64,000 nucleotides of DNA from Siphonodentalium dalli. Its lineage: Eukaryota; Mollusca; Scaphopoda; Gadilida; Siphonodentaliidae. Below, in pieces: positions 15,271 through 30,659 of this stretch; positions within the stretch are counted from its first letter, which is position 1; the number at the start of each line of letters is the position of its first letter. The position numbers were made by a program, and so were the translations under genes. The stretch covers positions 35,810,732-35,874,731 of the forward strand of contig CP136065.1 in assembly GCA_032622095.1 (NCBI GenBank), in the 5' to 3' direction. The notes under the pieces are model-generated. The model was not told the DNA's origin. It saw only the letters and a program-made list of their open reading frames with translations, and ran no database searches.

Positions 15271-17252
15271 ACACCAAACTACCACCTAATGTCAAACTAC
15301 CACCTAATGTCAAACTACCACCTAATGCCAAACTGCCACCTCACATCAAACTACCACCTCATGTCAAACTACCACCTCATGTCAAACTGCCACCTCACAT
15401 CAAACTACCACCTCATGTCAAACTACCACCTAATGTCAAACTACCACCTCACGTCAAACTACCACCTCACATCAAACTACCACCTAATGTCAAACTACCA
15501 CCTCATGTCAAACTACCACCTAATCTCAAACTACCACCTCATGTCAAACTACCACCTCACATCAAACTACCACCTCACATCACACTACCACCTCATGTCA
15601 AACTATCACCTCATGTCAAACTACCACCTCATGTCAAACTACCACATCACGTCAAACTACCACCTCATGTCAAACTACCACCTCATGTCAAACTACCACC
15701 TAATGTCAAACTACCACCTAATGTCAAACTACCACCTCGTGTCAAACTACCACCTCACATCAAACTACCACCTCACATCACACTACCACCTCATGTCAAA
15801 CTATCACCTCATGTCAAACTATCACCTCATGTCAAACTACCACCTCATGTCAAACTACCACCTCATGTCAAACTACCACCTCATGTCAAACTACCACCTC
15901 ATGTCAAACTACCACCTCATGTCAAACTACCACCTCATGTCAAACTACCACCTAATGTCAAACTACCACCTCGTGTCAAACTACCACCTCACATCAAACT
16001 ACCACCTCACATCACACTACCACCTCATGTCAAACTATCACCTCATGTCAAACTATCACCTCATGTCAAACTACCACCTCATGTCAAACTACCACCTCAT
16101 GTCAAACTACCACCTCATGTCAAACTACCACCTCATGTCAAACTACCACCTCACGTCAAACTACCATCTAATGTCACACTACCACCTAATGTCAAACTAC
16201 CACCTAATGTCACACTACCACCTAATGTCAAACTACCACCTAATGTCAAACTACCACATAATGTCAAACTACCACCTAATGTCAAACTACCACCACATGT
16301 CAAACTAACACCTCATGTCAAACTACCACCTCATGTCAAACTACCACCTAATGTCAAACTACCACCTAATGTCAAACTACCACCTAATGTCAAACTACCA
16401 CCTAATGTCAAACTACAACCTCATGTCAAACTACCACCTAATGTCAAACTACCACCTCATGTCAAACTACCACCTCATGTCAAACTACCACCTAATGTCA
16501 AACTACCACCTCATGTCAAACTACCACCTAATGTCAAACTACCACCTAATGTCAAACTACCACCTCATGTCAAACTACCACCTAATGTCAAACTACCACC
16601 TCATGTCAAACTACCACCTCATGTCAAACTACCACCTCATGTCAAACTACCACCTCATGTCAAACTACCACCTCATGTCACACTACCACCTCATGTCAAA
16701 CTACCACCTCATGTCAAACTACCACCTCATGTCAAACTACCACCTCATGTCAAACTACCACCTCATGTCAAACTACCACCTCATGTCAAACTACCACCTC
16801 ATGTCAAACTACCACCTCATGTCAAACTACCACCTAATGTCAAACTACCACCTAATGTCAAACTACCACCTCACGTCACACTACCACCTCATGTCAAACT
16901 AACACCTAATGTCAAACTACCACCTAATGTCAAACTACCACCTCATGTCAAACTAACACCTAATGTCAAACTACCACCTCATGTCAAACTACCACCTAAT
17001 GTCAAACTACCAGCTCATGTCAAACTACCACCTCATGTCAAACTAACACCTCATGTCAAACTACCACCTCATGTCAAACTACCACCTCATGTCAAACTAC
17101 CACCTCATGTCAAACTACCAGCTCATGTCAAACTACCACCTCATGTCAAACTAACACCTAATGTCAAACTACCACCTCATGTCAAACTACCACCTCATGT
17201 CAAACTACCACCTCATGTCAAACTACCACCTAATGTCAAACTACCACCTAAT

Positions 17253-17345
17253 GTCCAAACTACCACCTCACATCAAACTACCACCTCATGTCACACTACC
17301 ACCTAATGTCAAACTACCACCTAATGTCCAAACTACCACCTCATG
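17253..17345. repeat. Partial B-block head
   Basis: Two 19-bp slip units at 17253 and 17326 match the first two slips of a B block, but the sequence then returns to ordinary units with CCAGCTCATG instead of continuing into the rest of the block. A full B block follows about 400 bp later. This is an abortive or recombined copy. Confidence 0.65.
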
Positions 17346-17668
17346 TCAAACTACCACCTCATGTCAAACTACCACCTAATGTCAAACTACCACCTCATGT
17401 CAAACTACCACCTAATGTCAAACTACCAGCTCATGTCAAACTACCACCTCATGTCAAACTAACACCTCATGTCAAACTACCACCTCATGTCAAACTACCA
17501 CCTCATGTCAAACTACCAGCTCATGTCAAACTACCACCTCATGTCAAACTAACACCTAATGTCAAACTACCACCTAATGTCAAACTACCACCTCATGTCA
17601 AACTACCACCTCATGTCAAACTACCACCTCATGTCAAACTACCACCTAATGTCAAACTACCACCTAAT

Positions 17669-18337
17669 GTCCAAACTACCACCTCACATCAAACTACCAC
17701 CTCATGTCACACTACCACCTAATGTCAAACTACCACCTAATGTCCAAACTACCACCTCATGTCAAACTACCACCTCATGTCAAACTACCACCTAATGTCA
17801 AACTACCACCTAATGCCAAACTGCCACCTCACATCAAACTACCACCTCATGTCAAACTACCACCTAATGTCAAACTACCACCTAATGCCAAACTGCCACC
17901 TCACATCTCACTACCACCTAATGTCAAACTACCACCTAATGTCAAACTACCACCTAATGTCAAACTACCACCTCATGTCAAACTACCACCTCATGTCCAA
18001 ACTACCACCTCACATCAAACTACCTCCTCATGTCAAAATACCACCTCACATCAAACTACCACCTCACATCAAATTACCACCTCATGTCAAACTACCACCT
18101 CATGTCAAACTACCACATCACGTCAAACTACCATCTAATGTCAAACTACCATCTAATGTCAAACTACCACCTCACGTCAAACTACCACCTCATGCCAAAC
18201 TACCATCTCACATCACACTACCACCTCATGTCAAACTACCACCTCATGTCAAACTACCATCTAATGTCAAACTACCACCTAATGTCCAAACTACCACCTC
18301 ACACCAAACTACCACCTAATGTCCAAACTACCACCTC
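17669..18337. repeat. Satellite block B2a
   Basis: Full five-slip B block, first-to-last slip 652 bp. It shares the private CAAAATACC variant with the block at 14602, so these two are closest relatives. It differs by CACATCTCACTACC near 17902 where the others have CACATCAAACTACC. Confidence 0.8.
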
Positions 18338-20157
18338 ACACCAAACTACCACCTAATGTCAAACTACCACCTAATGTCAAACTACCACCTAATGCCAAAC
18401 TGCCACCTCACATCAAACTACCACCTCATGTCAAACTACCACCTCATGTCAAACTGCCACCTCACATCAAACTACCACCTCATGTCAAACTACCACCTAA
18501 TGTCAAACTACCACCTCACGTCAAACTACCACCTCACATCAAACTACCACCTAATGTCAAACTACCACCTCATGTCAAACTACCACCTAATCTCAAACTA
18601 CCACCTCATGTCAAACTACCACCTCACATCAAACTACCACCTCACATCACACTACCACCTCATGTCAAACTATCACCTCATGTCAAACTACCACCTCATG
18701 TCAAACTACCACATCACGTCAAACTACCACCTAATGTCACACTACCACCTCATGTCAAACTACCACCTAATGTCAAACTACCACCTAATGTCAAACTACC
18801 ACCTCGTGTCAAACTACCACCTCACATCAAACTACCACCTCACATCACACTACCACCTCATGTCAAACTATCACCTCATGTCAAACTATCACCTCATGTC
18901 AAACTACCACCTCATGTCAAACTACCACCTCATGTCAAACTACCACCTCATGTCAAACTACCACCTCATGTCAAACTACCACCTCATGTCAAACTACCAC
19001 CTCATGTCAAACTACCACCTAATGTCAAACTACCACCTCGTGTCAAACTACCACCTCACATCAAACTACCACCTCACATCACACTACCACCTCATGTCAA
19101 ACTATCACCTCATGTCAAACTATCACCTCATGTCAAACTACCACCTCATGTCAAACTACCACCTCATGTCAAACTACCACCTCATGTCAAACTACCACCT
19201 CATGTCAAACTACCACCTCACGTCAAACTACCATCTAATGTCACACTACCACCTAATGTCAAACTACCACCTAATGTCAAACTACCACCTAATGTCAAAC
19301 TACCACCTCATGTCAAACTACCACCTAATGTCAAACTACCACCTCATGTCAAACTACCACCTCATGTCAAACTACCACCTAATGTCAAACTACCACCTCA
19401 TGTCAAACTACCACCTAATGTCAAACTACCACCTAATGTCAAACTACCACCTCATGTCAAACTACCACCTAATGTCAAACTACCACCTCATGTCAAACTA
19501 CCACCTCATGTCAAACTACCACCTCATGTCAAACTACCACCTCATGTCAAACTACCACCTCATGTCACACTACCACCTCATGTCAAACTACCACCTCATG
19601 TCAAACTACCACCTCATGTCAAACTACCACCTCATGTCAAACTACCACCTCATGTCAAACTACCACCTCATGTCAAACTACCACCTCATGTCAAACTACC
19701 ACCTCATGTCAAACTACCACCTAATGTCAAACTACCACCTAATGTCAAACTACCACCTCACGTCACACTACCACCTCATGTCAAACTAACACCTAATGTC
19801 AAACTACCACCTAATGTCAAACTACCACCTCATGTCAAACTAACACCTAATGTCAAACTACCACCTCATGTCAAACTACCACCTAATGTCAAACTACCAG
19901 CTCATGTCAAACTACCACCTCATGTCAAACTAACACCTCATGTCAAACTACCACCTCATGTCAAACTACCACCTCATGTCAAACTACCACCTCATGTCAA
20001 ACTACCAGCTCATGTCAAACTACCACCTCATGTCAAACTAACACCTAATGTCAAACTACCACCTAATGTCAAACTACCACCTCATGTCAAACTACCACCT
20101 CATGTCAAACTACCACCTCATGTCAAACTACCACCTAATGTCAAACTACCACCTAAT

Positions 20158-20826
20158 GTCCAAACTACCACCTCACATCAAACTACCACCTCATGTCACA
20201 CTACCACCTAATGTCAAACTACCACCTAATGTCCAAACTACCACCTCATGTCAAACTACCACCTCATGTCAAACTACCACCTAATGTCAAACTACCACCT
20301 AATGCCAAACTGCCACCTCACATCAAACTACCACCTCATGTCAAACTACCACCTAATGTCAAACTACCACCTAATGCCAAACTGCCACCTCACATCAAAC
20401 TACCACCTAATGTCAAACTACCACCTAATGTCAAACTACCACCTAATGTCAAACTACCACCTCATGTCAAACTACCACCTCATGTCCAAACTACCACCTC
20501 ACATCAAACTATCTCCTCATGTCAAACTACCACCTCACATCAAACTACCACCTCACATCAAATTACCACCTCATGTCAAACTACCACCTCACGTCAAACT
20601 ACCACATCACGTCAAACTACCATCTAATGTCAAACTACCATCTAATGTCAAACTACCACCTCACGTCAAACTACCACCTCATGTCAAACTACCATCTCAC
20701 ATCACACTACCACCTCATGTCAAACTACCACCTCATGTCAAACTACCATCTAATGTCAAACTACCACCTAATGTCCAAACTACCACCTCACACCAAACTA
20801 CCACCTAATGTCCAAACTACCACCTC
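20158..20826. repeat. Satellite block B' (CTATCTCC subtype), copy 1
   Basis: Five-slip B block with the subtype marker CAAACTATCTCCTCATG near 20506 in place of CAAACTACCTCC, and CATGTCAAACTACCATCTC near 20682 in place of the CATGCC form. The same subtype recurs at 32408 and 41662. Confidence 0.8.
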
Positions 20827-22557
20827 ACACCAAACTACCACCTAATGTCAAACTACCACCTAATGTCAAACTACCACCTAATGCCAAACTGCCACCTCAC
20901 ATCAAACTACCACCTCATGTCAAACTACCACCTCATGTCAAACTGCCACCTCACATCAAACTACCACCTCATGTCAAACTACCACCTAATGTCAAACTAC
21001 CACCTCACGTCAAACTACCACCTCACATCAAACTACCACCTAATGTCAAACTACCACCTCATGTCAAACTACCACCTAATGTCAAACTACCACCTCATGT
21101 CAAACTACCACCTCACATCAAACTACCACCTCACATCACACTACCACCTCATGTCAAACTATCACCTCATGTCAAACTACCACCTCATGTCAAACTACCA
21201 CCTCATGTCAAACTACCACCTCATGTCAAACTACCACCTCATGTCAAACTACCACCTCACGTCAAACTACCATCTAATGTCACACTACCACCTAATGTCA
21301 AACTACCACCTAATGTCACACTACCACCTAATGTCAAACTACCACCTAATGTCAAACTACCACCTAATGTCAAACTACCTCCTAATGTCAAACTACCACC
21401 ACATGTCAAACTAACACCTCATGTCAAACTACCACCTCATGTCAAACTACCACCTAATGTCAAACTACCACCTAATGTCAAACTACCACCTAATGTCAAA
21501 CTACCACCTAATGTCAAACTACCACCTCATGTCAAACTACCACCTAATGTCAAACTACCACCTAATGTCAAACTACCACCTAATGTCCAAACTACCACCT
21601 CACATCAAACTACCACCTCATGTCACACTACCACCTCACATCAAACTACCACCTCATGTCAAACTACCACCTAATGTCAAACTACCACCTAATGTCAAAC
21701 TACCACCTCATGTCAAACTACCACCTAATGTCAAACTACCACCTCATGTCAAACTACCACCTCATGTCAAACTACCACCTCATGTCAAACTACCACCTCA
21801 TGTCAAACTACCACCTAATGTCAAACTACCACCTCATGTCAAACTACCACCTCATGTCAAACTACCACCTAATGTCAAACTACCACCTCATGTCAAACTA
21901 CCACCTCATGTTAAACTACCACCTCATGTCAAACTACAACCTCACGTCAAACTACCACCTCACATCAAACTACCACCTCATGTCAAACTACCACCTCATG
22001 TCAAACTACCACCTCATGTCAAACTACCACCTCATGTCAAACTACCACCTCATGTCAAACTACCACCTCATGTCAAACTACCACCTCATGTCAAACTACC
22101 ACCTAATGTCAAACTACCACCTAATGTCAAACTACCACCTCACGTCACACTACCACCTCATGTCAAACTAACACCTAATGTCAAACTAACACCTAATGTC
22201 AAACTACCACCTAATGTCAAACTACCAGCTCATGTCAAACTACCACCTCATGTCAAACTAACACCTCATGTCAAACTACCACCTCATGTCAAACTACCAC
22301 CTCATGTCAAACTACCACCTCATGTCAAACTACCAGCTCATGTCAAACTACCACCTCATGTCAAACTAACACCTAATGTCAAACTACCACCTAATGTCAA
22401 ACTACCACCTCATGTCAAACTACCACCTCATGTCAAACTACCACCTCATGTCAAACTACCACCTAATGTCAAACTACCACCTAATGCCAAACTGCCACCT
22501 CACATCAAACTACCACCTCATGTCACACTACCACCTAATGTCAAACTACCACCTAAT

Positions 22558-23596
22558 GTCCAAACTACCACCTCACATCAAACTACCACCTAATGTCAAA
22601 CTACCACCTAATGTCAAACTACCACCTAATGTCAAACTACCACCTCATGTCAAACTACCACCTAATGTCAAACTACCACCTAATGTCAAACTACCACCTC
22701 ATGTCACACTACCACCTCATGTCACACTACCACCTCATGTCACACTACCACCTAATGTCAAACTACCATATAATGTCAAACTACCATCTAATGTCAAACT
22801 ACCACCTAATGTCACACTACCACCTAATGTCACACTACCACCTAATGTCAAACTACCACCCAATGTCACACTACCACCTCATGTCAAACTACCACCTCAT
22901 GCCAAACTACCACCTCATGTCAAACTACCACCTCATGTCAAACTACCACCTAATGTCAAACTACCACCTAATGTCAAACTACCACCTAATGTCAAACTAC
23001 CACCTAATGTCAAACTACCACCTAATGTCAAACTACCACCTCTTGTCAAACTACCACCTCACGTCAAACTACCACCTCATGTCACACTACCACCTCACGT
23101 CAAACTACCACCTCATGTCAAACTACCACCTCATGTTAAATTACCACTCCATGTCAAGCTACCACCTCATGTCAAACTACCACCTCACGTCAAACTACCA
23201 CCTCATGTCAAACTACCACCTCATGTCAAACTACAACCTAATGTCAAACTACCACCTCACGTCAAACTACCACCTCATGTCACACTACCACCTCATGTCA
23301 AACTACCACCTCACGTCAAACTACCATCTAATGTCAAACTACCACCTCATGTTAAACTACCACCTCATGTCAAACTACCACCTAATGTCAAACTACCACC
23401 TCAGGTCAAACTACCACCTCACGTCAAACTACCACCTCATGTCAAACTACCACCTCATGTTAAATTACCACTCCATGTCAAGCTACCACCTCATGTCAAA
23501 CTGCCACCTCACGTCAAACTACCACCTCATGTCAAACTACCACCTCATGTCAAACTACCACCTAATGTCAAACTGCCACCTCATGTCAAACTACAC
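22558..23596. repeat. Satellite block A4, expanded phase-slip cassette
   Basis: Bounded by a 19-bp unit at 22558 and a 17-bp unit near 23592. The slip-to-slip distance is about 1038 bp, six units (108 bp) longer than the 930-bp form. The extra units are a run of TAATG units at about 22945-23040 ended by a unique CCTCTTGTC unit at 23039. The tail to 24475 also has one more repetition of the CCATCTAATG sub-block. Confidence 0.8.
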
Positions 23597-25579
23597 ATCA
23601 TGTCACACTACCACCTCACGTCAAACTACCACCTCATGTTAAATTACCACTCCATGTCCAGCTACCACCTCATGTTAAACTACCACTCCATGTCAAACTA
23701 CCATATAATGTCAAACTACCACTCCATGTCAAACTACCATCTAATGTCAAACTACCACCTAATGTCACACTACCACCTAATGTCAAACTACCACCTAATG
23801 TCACACTACCACCTAATGTCAAACTACCACATAATGTCAAACTCCCACCTAATGTCAAACTACCACCTCATGTCAAACTACCATCTAATGTCAAACTACC
23901 ATCTAATGTCACACTACCACCTAATGTCAAACTACCACCTCATGTCACACTACCACCTAATGTCAAACTACCACCTAATGTCACACTACCACCTAATGTC
24001 AAACTACCACCTCATGTCAAACTCCCACCTCATGTCAAACTACCACCTCATGTCAAACTACCATCTAATGTCAAACTACCATCTAATGTCACACTACCAC
24101 CTAATGTCAAACTACCACCTAATGTCACACTACCACCTAATGTCAAACTACCACCTAATGTCAAACTACCACCTAATGTCACACTACCACCTAATGTCAC
24201 ACTACCACCTAATGTCAAACTACCACCTAATGTCACACTACCACCTAATGTCAAACTACCACCTAATGTCAAACTCCCACCTCATGTCAAACTACCACCT
24301 CATGTCAAACTACCATCTAATGTCAAACTACCATCTAATGTCACACTACCACCTAATGTCAAACTACCACCTAATGTCACACTACCACCTAATGTCAAAC
24401 TACCACCTAATGTCAAACTACCACCTAATGTCAAACTACCACCTAATGTCAAACTACCACCACATGTCAAACTAACACCTCATGTCAAACTACCACCTCA
24501 TGTCAAACTACCACCTAATGTCAAACTACCACCTAATGTCAAACTACCACCTCATGTTAAACTACCACCTAATGTCAAACTACCACCTAATGTCAAACTA
24601 CCACCTCATGTCAAACTACCACCTCATGTTAAACTACCACCTAATGTCAAACTACCACCTCACGTCAAACTACCACCTAATGTCAAACTACCACCTAATG
24701 TCAAACTACCACCTCATGTCAAACTACCACCTAATGTCAAACTACCACCTAATGTCAAACTACCACCTCATGTCAAACTACCACCTCATGTCAAACTACC
24801 ACCTCATGTCAAACTACCACCTAATGTCAAACTACCACCTCATGTCAAACTACCACCTCATGTCAAACTACCACCTAATGTCAAACTACCACCTCATGTC
24901 AAACTACCACCTCATGTCAAACTACCACCTCACATCAAACTACCACCTCACATCAAACTACCACCTCATGTCAAACTACCACCTCATGTCACACTACCAC
25001 CTCATGTCAAACTACCACCTCATGTCAAACTACCACCTCATGTCAAACTACCACCTCATGTCAAACTACCACCTCATGTCAAACTACCACCTCATGTCAA
25101 ACTACCATCTAATGTCACACTACCACCTAATGTCAAACTACCACCTAATGTCACACTACCACCTAATGTCAAACTACCACCTAATGTCAAACTACCACCT
25201 AATGTCACACTACCACCTAATGTCACACTACCACCTAATGTCAAACTACCACCTAATGTCACACTACCACCTAATGTCAAACTACCACCTAATGTCAAAC
25301 TCCCACCTCATGTCAAACTACCACCTCATGTCAAACTACCATCTAATGTCAAACTACCATCTAATGTCACACTACCACCTAATGTCAAACTACCACCTAA
25401 TGTCACACTACCACCTAATGTCAAACTACCACCTAATGTCAAACTACCACCTAATGTCAAACTACCACCTAATGTCAAACTACCACCACATGTCAAACTA
25501 ACACCTCATGTCAAACTACCACCTCATGTCAAACTACCACCTAATGTCAAACTACCACCTAATGTCAAACTAGCACCTA

Positions 25580-26740
25580 ATGTCAAACTACCACCTAATG
25601 TCAAACTACCACCTCATGTCAAACTACCACCTAATGTCAAACACCCACCTCATGTCAAACTACCACCTCATGTCAAACTACCACCTAATGTCAAACTACC
25701 ACCTCATGTCAAACTACCACCTAATGTCAAACTACCACCTAATGTCAAACTACCACCTCATGTCAAACTACCACCTAATGTCAAACTACCACCTCATGTC
25801 AAACTACCACCTCATGTCAAACTACCACCTCATGTCAAACTACCACCTCATGTCAAACTACCACCTAATGTCAAACTACCACCTCATGTCAAACTACCAC
25901 CTCATGTCAAACTACCACCTAATGTCAAACTACCACCTCATGTCAAACTACCACCTCATGTCAAACTACCACCTCATGTCAAACTACAACCTCACGTCAA
26001 ACTACCACCTCACATCAAACTACCACCTCATGTCAAACTACCACCTCATGTCACACTACCACCTCATGTCAAACTACCACCTCATGTCAAACTACCACCT
26101 CATGTCAAACTACCACCTCATGTCAAACTACCACCTCATGTCAAACTACCACCTCATGTCAAACTACCACCTCATGTCAAACTACCACCTCATGTCAAAC
26201 TACCACCTCATGTCAAACTACCACCTCATGTCAAACTACCACCTCATGTTAAACTACCACCTAATGTCAAACAACCACCTCATGTCAAACTACCACCTCA
26301 TGTCAAACTACCACCTAATGTCAAACTACCACCTCATGTCAAACTACCACCTCATGTCAAACTACCACATAATGTCAAACTACCACCTCATGTCAAACTA
26401 CCACCTCATGTCAAACTACCACATGTCACACCACCACCTCATGTCAAACTACCACCTCATGTCAAACTACCACCTCATGTCAAACTACCACCTCATGTCA
26501 AACTACCACCTCATGTCACACTACCACCTCATGTCAAACTACCACCTCATGTCAAACTACCACCTCATGTCAAACTACCACCTCATGTCAAACTACCACC
26601 TCATGTCAAACTACCACCTCATGTCAAACTACCACCTCATGTCAAACTACCACCTCATGTCAAACTACCACCTAATGTCAAACTACCACCTAATGTCAAA
26701 CTACCACCTCACGTCACACTACCACCTCATGTCAAACTAA
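25580..26740. repeat. Satellite segment duplicated at 28444-29604, copy 1
   Basis: Over 1,161 bp this segment has the same unit-by-unit order as 28444-29604, including the odd 15-bp unit CCACATGTCACACCA (near 26419) and the CAAACAACCACC unit near 26269. The visible difference is CAAACACCCACC near 25638, which reads CAAACTACCACC in the other copy. The spacing between the two is 2,864 bp. Confidence 0.75.
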
Positions 26741-27090
26741 CACCTAATGTCAAACTACCACCTAATGTCAAACTACCACCTCATGTCAAACTAACACCTA
26801 ATGTCAAACTACCACCTCATGTCAAACTACCACCTAATGTCAAACTACCAGCTCATGTCAAACTACCACCTCATGTCAAACTAACACCTCATGTCAAACT
26901 ACCACCTCATGTCAAACTACCACCTCATGTCAAACTACCAGCTCATGTCAAACTACCACCTCATGTCAAACTAACACCTAATGTCAAACTACCACCTAAT
27001 GTCAAACTACCACCTCATGTCAAACTACCACCTCATGTCAAACTACCACCTCATGTCAAACTACCACCTAATGTCAAACTACCACCTAAT

Positions 27091-27795
27091 GTCCAAACTA
27101 CCACCTCACATCAAACTACCACCTCATGTCACACTACCACCTAATGTCAAACTACCACCTAATGTCCAAACTACCACCTCATGTCAAACTACCACATCAC
27201 GTCAAACTACCACCTCATGTCAAACTACCACCTCATGTCAAACTACCACCTAATGTCAAACTACCACCTAATGCCAAACTGCCACCTCACATCAAACTAC
27301 CACCTCATGTCAAACTACCACCTAATGTCAAACTACCACCTAATGCCAAACTGCCACCTCACATCAAACTACCACCTAATGTCAAACTACCACCTAATGT
27401 CAAACTACCACCTAATGTCAAACTACCACCTCATGTCAAACTACCACCTCATGTCCAAACTACCACCTCACATCAAACTACCTCCTCATGTCAAACTACC
27501 ACCTCACATCAAACTACCACCTCACATCAAATTACCACCTCATGTCAAACTACCACCTCACGTCAAACTACCACATCACGTCAAACTACCATCTAATGTC
27601 AAACTACCATCTAATGTCAAACTACCACCTCACGTCAAACTACCACCTCATGCCAAACTACCATCTCACATCACACTACCACCTCATGTCAAACTACCAC
27701 CTCATGTCAAACTACCATCTAATGTCAAACTACCACCTAATGTCCAAACTACCACCTCACACCAAACTACCACCTAATGTCCAAACTACCACCTC
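27091..27795. repeat. Satellite block B1b
   Basis: Five-slip B block with first-to-last slip of 688 bp, two units longer than the 652-bp form because of an inserted CCACATCACG plus following unit near 27191. It has the CTACCTCC subtype marker without the CAAAATACC change. Confidence 0.8.
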
Positions 27796-28443
27796 ACACC
27801 AAACTACCACCTAATGTCAAACTACCACCTAATGTCAAACTACCACCTAATGCCAAACTGCCACCTCACATCAAACTACCACCTCATGTCAAACTACCAC
27901 CTCATGTCAAACTGCCACCTCACATCAAACTACCACCTCATGTCAAACTACCACCTAATGTCAAACTACCACCTCACGTCAAACTACCACCTCACATCAA
28001 ACTACCACCTAATGTCAAACTACCACCTCATGTCAAACTACCACCTAATCTCAAACTACCACCTAATGTCACACTACCACCTAATGTCACACTACCACCT
28101 AATGTCAAACTACCACCTAATGTCACACTACCACCTAATGTCAAACTACCACCTAATGTCAAACTCCCACCTCATGTCAAACTACCACCTCATGTCAAAC
28201 TACCATCTAATGTCAAACTACCATCTAATGTCACACTACCACCTAATGTCAAACTACCACCTAATGTCACACTACCACCTAATGTCAAACTACCACCTAA
28301 TGTCAAACTACCACCTAATGTCAAACTACCACCTAATGTCAAACTACCACCACATGTCAAACTAACACCTCATGTCAAACTACCACCTCATGTCAAACTA
28401 CCACCTAATGTCAAACTACCACCTAATGTCAAACTAGCACCTA

Positions 28444-29604
28444 ATGTCAAACTACCACCTAATGTCAAACTACCACCTCATGTCAAACTACCACCTAATG
28501 TCAAACTACCACCTCATGTCAAACTACCACCTCATGTCAAACTACCACCTAATGTCAAACTACCACCTCATGTCAAACTACCACCTAATGTCAAACTACC
28601 ACCTAATGTCAAACTACCACCTCATGTCAAACTACCACCTAATGTCAAACTACCACCTCATGTCAAACTACCACCTCATGTCAAACTACCACCTCATGTC
28701 AAACTACCACCTCATGTCAAACTACCACCTAATGTCAAACTACCACCTCATGTCAAACTACCACCTCATGTCAAACTACCACCTAATGTCAAACTACCAC
28801 CTCATGTCAAACTACCACCTCATGTCAAACTACCACCTCATGTCAAACTACAACCTCACGTCAAACTACCACCTCACATCAAACTACCACCTCATGTCAA
28901 ACTACCACCTCATGTCACACTACCACCTCATGTCAAACTACCACCTCATGTCAAACTACCACCTCATGTCAAACTACCACCTCATGTCAAACTACCACCT
29001 CATGTCAAACTACCACCTCATGTCAAACTACCACCTCATGTCAAACTACCACCTCATGTCAAACTACCACCTCATGTCAAACTACCACCTCATGTCAAAC
29101 TACCACCTCATGTTAAACTACCACCTAATGTCAAACAACCACCTCATGTCAAACTACCACCTCATGTCAAACTACCACCTAATGTCAAACTACCACCTCA
29201 TGTCAAACTACCACCTCATGTCAAACTACCACATAATGTCAAACTACCACCTCATGTCAAACTACCACCTCATGTCAAACTACCACATGTCACACCACCA
29301 CCTCATGTCAAACTACCACCTCATGTCAAACTACCACCTCATGTCAAACTACCACCTCATGTCAAACTACCACCTCATGTCACACTACCACCTCATGTCA
29401 AACTACCACCTCATGTCAAACTACCACCTCATGTCAAACTACCACCTCATGTCAAACTACCACCTCATGTCAAACTACCACCTCATGTCAAACTACCACC
29501 TCATGTCAAACTACCACCTCATGTCAAACTACCACCTAATGTCAAACTACCACCTAATGTCAAACTACCACCTCACGTCACACTACCACCTCATGTCAAA
29601 CTAA
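28444..29604. repeat. Satellite segment duplicated from 25580-26740, copy 2
   Basis: Near-identical to the segment 2,864 bp upstream, sharing a 15-bp unit near 29283 and a CAAACAACCACC unit near 29133. The sharing of a rare length variant shows that the pair arose by a duplication of about 2.86 kb rather than by independent change. Confidence 0.75.
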
Positions 29605-29954
29605 CACCTAATGTCAAACTACCACCTAATGTCAAACTACCACCTCATGTCAAACTAACACCTAATGTCAAACTACCACCTCATGTCAAACTACCACCTA
29701 ATGTCAAACTACCAGCTCATGTCAAACTACCACCTCATGTCAAACTAACACCTCATGTCAAACTACCACCTCATGTCAAACTACCACCTCATGTCAAACT
29801 ACCAGCTCATGTCAAACTACCACCTCATGTCAAACTAACACCTAATGTCAAACTACCACCTAATGTCAAACTACCACCTCATGTCAAACTACCACCTCAT
29901 GTCAAACTACCACCTCATGTCAAACTACCACCTAATGTCAAACTACCACCTAAT

Positions 29955-30659
29955 GTCCAAACTACCACCTCACATCAAACTACCACCTCATGTCACACTA
30001 CCACCTAATGTCAAACTACCACCTAATGTCCAAACTACCACCTCATGTCAAACTACCACATCACGTCAAACTACCACCTCATGTCAAACTACCACCTCAT
30101 GTCAAACTACCACCTAATGTCAAACTACCACCTAATGCCAAACTGCCACCTCACATCAAACTACCACCTCATGTCAAACTACCACCTAATGTCAAACTAC
30201 CACCTAATGCCAAACTGCCACCTCACATCAAACTACCACCTAATGTCAAACTACCACCTAATGTCAAACTACCACCTAATGTCAAACTACCACCTCATGT
30301 CAAACTACCACCTCATGTCCAAACTACCACCTCACATCAAACTACCTCCTCATGTCAAACTACCACCTCACATCAAACTACCACCTCACATCAAATTACC
30401 ACCTCATGTCAAACTACCACCTCACGTCAAACTACCACATCACGTCAAACTACCATCTAATGTCAAACTACCATCTAATGTCAAACTACCACCTCACGTC
30501 AAACTACCACCTCATGCCAAACTACCATCTCACATCACACTACCACCTCATGTCAAACTACCACCTCATGTCAAACTACCACCTAATGTCAAACTACCAC
30601 CTAATGTCCAAACTACCACCTCACACCAAACTACCACCTAATGTCCAAACTACCACCTC
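29955..30659. repeat. Satellite block B2b
   Basis: Five-slip B block, 688 bp between first and last slip, with the same two-unit insertion (CCACATCACG near 30055) as the block 2,864 bp upstream, so part of the same duplicated segment. It differs by CCACCTAATG near 30568 where most B blocks have CCATCTAATG. Confidence 0.8.
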
